From Gemmatimonadales bacterium (GTDB lineage: Bacteria; Gemmatimonadota; Gemmatimonadetes; Palauibacterales; Palauibacteraceae), in assembly GCA_030636765.1 (NCBI GenBank), contig DAOVWI010000055.1:1-12647 (forward strand): DNA of 12,647 bases, written 5' to 3'. Below, piece by piece: positions 8,135-12,647 of the stretch. How positions within the stretch are numbered: the first letter of the stretch is position 1; each line of letters starts with the position of its first letter. The notes below the pieces were generated by a model, which searched no databases, had not been told where the DNA came from, and saw nothing but the letters and a program-made list of their open reading frames with translations. A program made the translations under genes and the position numbers.

Positions 8135-8140
8135 TATTAT
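8135..8140 (+). promoter_or_regulatory. Candidate -10 element for hyuA
   Basis: TATTAT (5 of 6) lies 11 bases before the hyuA ATG at 8152, with a poor -35 (TGGACG, 8114-8119) 15 bp upstream. It shares its bases with the -10 of the divergent glycosylase promoter. A transcript from it would begin within about 5 nt of the ATG, which agrees with the absence of any Shine-Dalgarno before that codon. Confidence 0.35.
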
Positions 8141-8165
8141 CTGCCTTACGTATGGAACGCGTCAA
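8136..8165 (-). promoter_or_regulatory. Sigma70-like promoter for the DNA glycosylase operon
   Basis: On the minus strand TTGACG (8160-8165, 5 of 6 to the -35) is followed after 18 bp by GATAAT (8136-8141, 5 of 6 to the -10). This is the best promoter match I found in the window. Transcription would begin near 8129 and leave a leader of about 48 nt before ATG 8081. The -35 lies inside the first codons of the divergent hyuA gene. Confidence 0.55.
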
Positions 8166-10302
8166 AGCGGCGGGCCGTGAAAACGGGCGGACGGAGGGTG
8201 GACTGCGTATTGGCATCGATGTCGGCGGGACGTTCACCGACCTCGTGGCGATCGACGGGATCGGTCCGCTCCGCCGATGCAAGGTGTTCTCGACTCCGGA
8301 GGACCCCTCGCGCGCGGTGCTGGCTGGACTCGAGCAGCTGCTTGGCGCGACGGACACCGACGCGGGCACGTCCACCGATGACGGCGGGACCCAAGCCGCC
8401 GGCAAGATCTCCGGCCTACGGGCCGGCGCGTCCATCGTGCACGGCTCCACGATCGCCACGAACGCTGTTCTGGAGCGGAAGGGCGCGAGGACGGCGCTCG
8501 TCGCCACGCGCGGCTTCCGGGACCTGCTGACGCTCGGCCGGCAGGATCGTCCCGATCTCTTCGACTTCGAGTCCCGGAGGCCGGAGCCGCTGGCGAGCGA
8601 GGAGCTCAGCTTCGAGGTCTCCGGGCGCGTGGACCATGCGGGCGTCGAGCTGGAGCCGCTGGACGAGGGCGACCTGCCCGGGCTCATCGGCAGGCTCCGG
8701 TCCGCCGCCGCCGAGTCGGTGGCCGTTTGCCTCCTCTTCTCGTTCGCCCGCCCCGGGCACGAGGCGAGCGTGGGCCGGGCGCTGCGGGAAGCCGGCTTCC
8801 ACGTGTCGCTCTCCAGCGAGGTGCTGCCGGAGTTCCGCGAGTACGAGCGCGCGAGCACGACGGCCCTCAACGCCTACGTGGGGCCGATCCTCGACCGCTA
8901 CCTGGGCCACCTGGAGGAGCGTCTTCCCTCCGGGACGCTTCGGATCATGCTCTCGAACGGAGGAAGCGCCGGCGTCGAGGCGGCGAGGCGCGAGGCGGTG
9001 CGGTCCATCCTGTCCGGGCCGGCGGCGGGGGTCGTGGGCGCGCTCCGGGTCGCGCGGGCCGCCGGGAACGAGCGGATCCTCAGCTTTGACATGGGAGGGA
9101 CCTCGACGGACGTGGCGCTCCTCGATGGCGGCGTCCCCTTCACCTCCGAGGGGGAGATCGCCGGACTGCCCGTGCGGGTTCCGATGGTGGACATCCACAC
9201 GGTGGGCGCCGGCGGCGGATCGATCGCCCGGGTCGACGCCGGCGGAGCGCTCCGGGTCGGACCCGAGAGCGCCGGTGCGGCGCCGGGGCCCGTGTGCTAC
9301 GGGCGCGGTGGGAAGCAGCCGGCGGTGACCGACGCCAACGTCGTGCTCGGGAGGCTGCCGCCGGATCGGTTTCTGGCCGGTGCGCTCGCCCTGGATGCCG
9401 ACGCCGCGCTGGCCGCGCTGGCCGAGCTGGGCCGAGAGGCCGGTCTCGAGACCCGCGGGCTGAAGGAGGCCGACCTCGCCCGCCGGGCGGCGCTCGGCGT
9501 GGTGCGCGTCGCGAACGCTCGGATGGAGCGGGCGCTCAGGGAGATCTCGGCGGAGCGCGGCCGCGACCCCGAGGACTTCACCCTCGTGTCGTTCGGTGGA
9601 GCGGGAGGGCTCCACGCGTGTGACCTGGCCCGGGCTCTCGGCATTCGAAGGGTCCTCGTGCCCCCGTCGGCGTCGGTCCTGTCGGCGTTCGGGATGCTCG
9701 CCGCGGACGTTCTCAAGGACTACGTGCAGACGGTGATGCAGCCGGGCGATGCCGCTCTGGCGAAGGTGGAGGCGGTGGCGGCCGGCCTCGAGGAACGGGG
9801 ACGTTCGGAGGTGGCGGCCGACGGCATCGGGTCGGATCGGATCTCCCTCCGGCGGGAGCTGGATGTGCGGTACGAGGGCCAGGCGTTCGAGGTGGCGGTA
9901 CCGCTGAGTCCCGATTTCGTAGGCCTGTTTCATGCCGAGCACGAGCGCCTCTACGGCCACTCCGATCCGGCTGCTCCGGTCCAGGTCGTGAACGTGCGAG
10001 TCAGGGCCATCGGCCGGGTGGAGCCTCCACCGCTCGAGGAGCAGGCGGAGGGCGCCGAGGGCAAGGCCCCCGTCGAGCTCGACCGAAGACCCGTGGTGCT
10101 CGGTCAGCGGCCCGGCAGCGAGGCCACGCTTGACGTGCGGGAGGCTCCCGTGCTCGAGCATGGCGCGCTCCGTCCCGGTAACCGGCTGGCGGGGCCTGCG
10201 ATCGTGGTCTCGACGGACACGACGCTCTACCTGGGCCCCTCGGATCGGGCGCGCGTCGACGGGTACCGGAACCTCCTCATCGAGGTAGGGACCGAGCCGT
10301 GA
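8152..10302 (+). CDS. hyuA: Hydantoinase/oxoprolinase subunit A (HyuA-type)
   Basis: A 716-aa cytosolic ATP-binding subunit of the hydantoinase A/5-oxoprolinase family, which couples ATP hydrolysis to opening of a cyclic amide such as a hydantoin or 5-oxoproline. The ASKHA-type nucleotide-binding motifs are present: GIDVGGTFTDLV at residues 21-32 and LSFDMGGTSTDVAL at 310-323. HGSTIATNAVLERKGART begins at 97, DIHTVGAGGGS at 347-357, GPESAGAAPGPVCYGRGG at 370-387 and FGGAGGLHA at 481-489, all family hallmarks. A short Asp/Thr/Gly-rich insert sits near 67-84. ATG 8152 has no ribosome-binding site. The open frame continues upstream but is antisense to the glycosylase. A strong GGAGGG (8193-8198) just before CTG 8203 raises a possible shorter start at the conserved domain. 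hyuB follows 25 bp later. Related acetone carboxylase subunits also share this fold, so the substrate is open. Confidence 0.93.
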   Translation: MERVKAAGRENGRTEGGLRIGIDVGGTFTDLVAIDGIGPLRRCKVFSTPEDPSRAVLAGLEQLLGATDTDAGTSTDDGGTQAAGKISGLRAGASIVHGSTIATNAVLERKGARTALVATRGFRDLLTLGRQDRPDLFDFESRRPEPLASEELSFEVSGRVDHAGVELEPLDEGDLPGLIGRLRSAAAESVAVCLLFSFARPGHEASVGRALREAGFHVSLSSEVLPEFREYERASTTALNAYVGPILDRYLGHLEERLPSGTLRIMLSNGGSAGVEAARREAVRSILSGPAAGVVGALRVARAAGNERILSFDMGGTSTDVALLDGGVPFTSEGEIAGLPVRVPMVDIHTVGAGGGSIARVDAGGALRVGPESAGAAPGPVCYGRGGKQPAVTDANVVLGRLPPDRFLAGALALDADAALAALAELGREAGLETRGLKEADLARRAALGVVRVANARMERALREISAERGRDPEDFTLVSFGGAGGLHACDLARALGIRRVLVPPSASVLSAFGMLAADVLKDYVQTVMQPGDAALAKVEAVAAGLEERGRSEVAADGIGSDRISLRRELDVRYEGQAFEVAVPLSPDFVGLFHAEHERLYGHSDPAAPVQVVNVRVRAIGRVEPPPLEEQAEGAEGKAPVELDRRPVVLGQRPGSEATLDVREAPVLEHGALRPGNRLAGPAIVVSTDTTLYLGPSDRARVDGYRNLLIEVGTEP

Positions 10303-10327
10303 ACGAACCAACCGGGCCGGCGGCGCG

Positions 10328-11911
10328 ATGAGCGAACGGAGCCCGAACGGGCGCGTCGACCCGGTTCGGCTCGAGGTGTACCGTCACCTTTTCGCCTCGA
10401 TCGCCGAGGAGATGGGAGCGGTTCTGCAGCGCTCCGCGTTCTCGCCGAACATCAAGGAGAGGCGGGACTACTCGTGCGCCGTCTTCGACGCCCGTGCGGA
10501 GATGGCGGCCCTGGCGGCCCACATCCCCGTTCACCTCGGAGCGATGCCCCTGTCGGTAGCCGGGTGCCTGGAGTCGCTCGAGCTCGAGCCCGGCGACGTC
10601 GCGATCCTGAACGATCCGTATCGAGGAGGGTCGCACCTCCCGGACATCACCCTGGTGGCGCCGGTGTTCGCCGAGGAGGGAGAGCTCCTCGGCTTTGTGG
10701 CGAACCGCGCGCACCACGCCGACGTGGGCGGGGCCACGCCGGGATCGATGGGCCTCGCCTCCGAGCTATCCGAGGAGGGCGTGGTCATTCCTCCGAGGAA
10801 GCTCGTACGGGGCGGGAAGCTGGATGTCGAGGTGCGAGATCTTCTGCTCGACGCCGTGCGAACCCCCGAGGAGCGAGCCGGCGATCTGCGCGCCCAGCTA
10901 GCTTCCGTCCGTCGGGGTGTCCGCCGGCTCCGGGGCATGAGCCGGCGCTACGGGCGCCAGGAGGTGGGGCGCTACATGCTGGAGCTGATCGACTACACGG
11001 AGCGGGTGGCCCGCCGCTTCATCGCCTCGCTGCCGGACGGCGAGTATCGGTTTGAGGATGCGCTGGACGACGACGGCGTGAGCGAGGGCCCCGTGCCGAT
11101 CGTCGTCGCGCTCCGAATCCGGGGGGAAGAGGCGGAGGTCGACTTCACCGGGACGAGCTCGCAGCGGCCGAGCAGCGTCAACGCCCCGTATGCCGTGGCC
11201 GTGTCGGCGACCTATTACGTCTTTCGGGCTCTCCTCGGAGAGGACGTACCCTCCAACGGCGGCATCCTCCGGCCGATCCGCGTCGTGGCGCCCGAAGGAT
11301 CGGTGGTGAACCCTCGGCCGCCGGCGGCGGTAGCGGCCGGGAACGTCGAGACCTCACAGAGGATCACGGATGTCCTTCTCGGCGCGCTCGCGCGGGCCGT
11401 TCCCGGCCGGGTTCCGGCGGCGAGCCAGGGGACCATGAACAACGTGACCGTGGGTGGGTGGGATCCGGCCCGGAAACGTCCCTACGCGTACTACGAGACG
11501 ATTGCCGGCGGGGCCGGCGCGAGCTGCCGGTCGGACGGCGCCAGCGCGACGCACACGCACATGACGAACACGCTGAACACGCCCGTCGAGGCGCTGGAGT
11601 ACGCGTATCCGCTTCACGTGCTCCGCTACGAGGTGCGGTATGGTTCCGGCGGCGCCGGACGACACCGTGGAGGGGACGGAGTGCGCCGCGACATCCGGGT
11701 TACCGGGGCGGCCCGCGCGTGCATTCTCTCGGACCGGCGAAGGCTGTTCCCATACGGCCTCGACGGCGGTGACGGCGGGAGCGTCGGCCGAAACGTGTTG
11801 ATTCGGGACGGCGAGGAGAGGGAGCTGCCCGGGAAGATCTGCCTGGACCTGGAGCCCGGCGACGTGCTCAGCATCCGCACGCCCGGTGGGGGCGGCTTCG
11901 GGGCAGCATGA
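10328..11911 (+). CDS. hyuB: Hydantoinase/oxoprolinase subunit B (HyuB-type)
   Basis: The 527-aa partner of the preceding HyuA, expected to form a hetero-oligomeric ATP-dependent amidohydrolase in the cytosol. Family motifs run in order: RSAFSPNIKERRDYSCAVFD (35-54), NDPYRGGSHLPDITLV (95-110), NRAHHADVGG (126-135, with His129, His130 and Asp132 as likely metal-site residues), VDFTGTSSQ, ETSQRITDVLLGALA, YYETIAGGAGA, HMTNTLNTPVEALE and the terminal TPGGGGFG (518-525). The length is normal, so the subunit is intact. ATG 10328 lies 25 bases after the hyuA stop with no clear Shine-Dalgarno. A GTG overlapping the hyuA stop is out of frame and soon terminates. No HyuC, racemase or hydantoin permease is present in the window, so N-methylhydantoinase and 5-oxoprolinase activities cannot be separated. 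Confidence 0.93.
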   Translation: MSERSPNGRVDPVRLEVYRHLFASIAEEMGAVLQRSAFSPNIKERRDYSCAVFDARAEMAALAAHIPVHLGAMPLSVAGCLESLELEPGDVAILNDPYRGGSHLPDITLVAPVFAEEGELLGFVANRAHHADVGGATPGSMGLASELSEEGVVIPPRKLVRGGKLDVEVRDLLLDAVRTPEERAGDLRAQLASVRRGVRRLRGMSRRYGRQEVGRYMLELIDYTERVARRFIASLPDGEYRFEDALDDDGVSEGPVPIVVALRIRGEEAEVDFTGTSSQRPSSVNAPYAVAVSATYYVFRALLGEDVPSNGGILRPIRVVAPEGSVVNPRPPAAVAAGNVETSQRITDVLLGALARAVPGRVPAASQGTMNNVTVGGWDPARKRPYAYYETIAGGAGASCRSDGASATHTHMTNTLNTPVEALEYAYPLHVLRYEVRYGSGGAGRHRGGDGVRRDIRVTGAARACILSDRRRLFPYGLDGGDGGSVGRNVLIRDGEERELPGKICLDLEPGDVLSIRTPGGGGFGAA

Positions 11912-11942
11912 ACGGCCCGCGATCCATTCGAACGGCCCGCGA
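11910..11942. repeat. 13-bp direct repeat, 20-bp period, at the hyuB stop
   Basis: GAACGGCCCGCGA occurs at 11910-11922 and 11930-11942, identical and 20 bp apart. The first copy starts in the TGA stop codon of hyuB. The period is the same as in the unrelated repeat at 3600-3651. No stable hairpin with a T-run is formed, so this is not an evident terminator. Confidence 0.75.
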
Positions 11943-12023
11943 ACCGCGCCGCCGTAACGAGGCACACCCTCGAGGGTAAGCGCCAGGAGGAGCGAGGGTC
12001 AGCTCCGGGAAGGAGGGAGAGGG
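11943..12023 (+). promoter_or_regulatory. Leader of the patatin gene: palindrome, spaced half-site and ribosome-binding site
   Basis: A perfect 12-bp palindrome, ACCCTCGAGGGT, lies at 11966-11977. Its right half with flank, CGAGGGTAAGC (11971-11981), recurs as CGAGGGTCAGC at 11993-12003, 22 bp or about two helical turns further on. That layout suits a transcription-factor site but is not proof of one. I see no convincing -35/-10 pair. AAGGAGGG at 12010-12017, 6 nt before ATG 12024, is the strongest Shine-Dalgarno in the window. Confidence 0.4.
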
Positions 12024-12647
12024 ATGAGCGTTCACGCACCCGAGCGCGGTGCTCTCGCAAGGCTCCGGAGGTTTGCGGGGGCGGCCGGCCGGGTCCTGCG
12101 ACTGCCCGGCCGAGAGCGCGAGCCTCGGGAGGAACGAGAGTGGACCGTCCTCGTCCTCAGCGGCGGTGGTCTCCGTGGCCTCGCGCACGTCGGGGCCTGG
12201 CGGGCGCTACTCGAGCTCGGGATTCGGCCGGATGCGATCGTCGGAACCAGCATCGGCGGACTGGTCGGTGCGGCCGCAGCCGCGGCCGCCGACTGGGATG
12301 TGGTCGAGCGCGCCGGGCGCTCCGTCGTCCGCAAGGAGATTGCCGCTCTGGACCGGCGCGTGCTGCTCCTGAACGGGGTCCACCGCCCCGCGCTCTTCCG
12401 CGGCGAGGTTCTGCGCCGGTACGTGGAGGAGCTTCTCCCCGCCCGAACGTTCGAGGAGCTGGCCATCCCGTTTCAGGTGAACGCCGTCAACTTCGGCACG
12501 GGCGAGATGAGGTGGTTCGGGAGACGGCTCGAGGAGGAAGAGGTCGATTCCACCGTCGGCCTCGTCGACGCCGTCACCGCCTCGTGCTCGGTGCCGACCT
12601 TCTATCCGCCGGTCAAGATCGGCGACGCCTACTACGTGGATGGAGGC
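12024..12647 (+). CDS. Patatin-like phospholipase (RssA/NTE type), 3' truncated by window
   Basis: A serine lipid acyl hydrolase of the patatin family, which cleaves fatty acyl chains from phospholipids or lysophospholipids with a Ser-Asp dyad. The 208 codons present contain the oxyanion-hole motif SGGGLRGLAHVGAW (46-59), the nucleophile elbow GTSIGG (74-79, Ser76) and, as the last three residues, DGG (206-208, Asp206). Both catalytic residues are therefore inside the window and only the C-terminus is missing. The first 40 residues are rich in Arg and Glu with no signal peptide, suggesting a cytosolic or membrane-surface protein. ATG 12024 follows AAGGAGGG, so the start is secure. It lies 112 bp after hyuB on the same strand with its own leader, and is probably a separate unit. 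Family is confident; lipid substrate is unknown. Confidence 0.92.
   Translation, partial: MSVHAPERGALARLRRFAGAAGRVLRLPGREREPREEREWTVLVLSGGGLRGLAHVGAWRALLELGIRPDAIVGTSIGGLVGAAAAAAADWDVVERAGRSVVRKEIAALDRRVLLLNGVHRPALFRGEVLRRYVEELLPARTFEELAIPFQVNAVNFGTGEMRWFGRRLEEEEVDSTVGLVDAVTASCSVPTFYPPVKIGDAYYVDGG

Noticed and set aside
8082..8870. 263-residue N-terminal extension of the DNA glycosylase frame
   Set aside because: It is antisense to hyuA, low-complexity Ser/Arg/Pro-rich, and the glycosylase fold starts at the ATG at 8081.
8416..10311. 631-codon minus-strand frame antisense to hyuA
   Set aside because: Long antisense frames are expected in high-GC genes; the product is Arg/His/Pro-rich with no family resemblance, and hyuA itself is certain.
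11912..11965. Possible intrinsic terminator after hyuB
   Set aside because: Only short GC stems (CGCG with a 3-nt loop, or a distant GGCGGC/GCCGCC pair) and no T-run are present.

Overview
The window is compact, high-GC bacterial chromosome (G or C at most third codon positions, short intergenic gaps, no rRNA, tRNA, CRISPR or recognisable mobile element). The gene content is housekeeping and accessory metabolism. An AceK next to an E. coli-type NADP isocitrate dehydrogenase points to a Gram-negative-like aerobic heterotroph. The phylum cannot be fixed from the sequence; proteobacterial or one of the high-GC uncultured phyla would fit.

Layout from left to right. (1) Bases 1-942, minus strand: N-terminal 314 codons of isocitrate dehydrogenase kinase/phosphatase (AceK), running off the left edge. 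It lacks an ATG start and is easily missed. (2) 1114-2391, plus: icd, divergent from aceK and carrying the serine that AceK phosphorylates. (3) 2440-3606, plus: a DUF819 membrane protein, separated from icd by a strong GC hairpin. (4) 3643-4128, minus: a hotdog-fold acyl-CoA thioesterase, convergent with DUF819 across a 20-bp tandem repeat that supplies stop codons on both strands. (5) 4226-5065 and 5062-6264, plus: a short-chain dehydrogenase and an Nramp-family transporter overlapping by ATGA. The Nramp has an altered metal site. (6) 8081-6239, minus: an HhH-GPD DNA glycosylase followed 1 bp later by an EamA/DMT transporter, which overlaps the Nramp 3' end tail to tail. (7) 8152-11911, plus: hyuA and hyuB, the two subunits of an ATP-dependent hydantoinase/oxoprolinase. 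(8) 12024 to the right edge, plus: a patatin-like phospholipase, cut off just after its catalytic DGG.

Functional links. AceK and Icd form the classic branch-point switch between the TCA cycle and the glyoxylate shunt, and here they share one divergent control region. HyuA and HyuB form one enzyme complex. The SDR-Nramp and glycosylase-DMT pairs are likely co-transcribed, but their biochemical connection is unknown.

I see no convincing new multi-gene system such as a defence island, biosynthetic cluster or retroelement. The more unusual points are the non-canonical Nramp metal site, the aceK/icd divergent pair with a probable non-ATG aceK start, overlapping divergent promoters at hyuA with an almost leaderless start, and several short direct repeats placed at gene ends and gene leaders.
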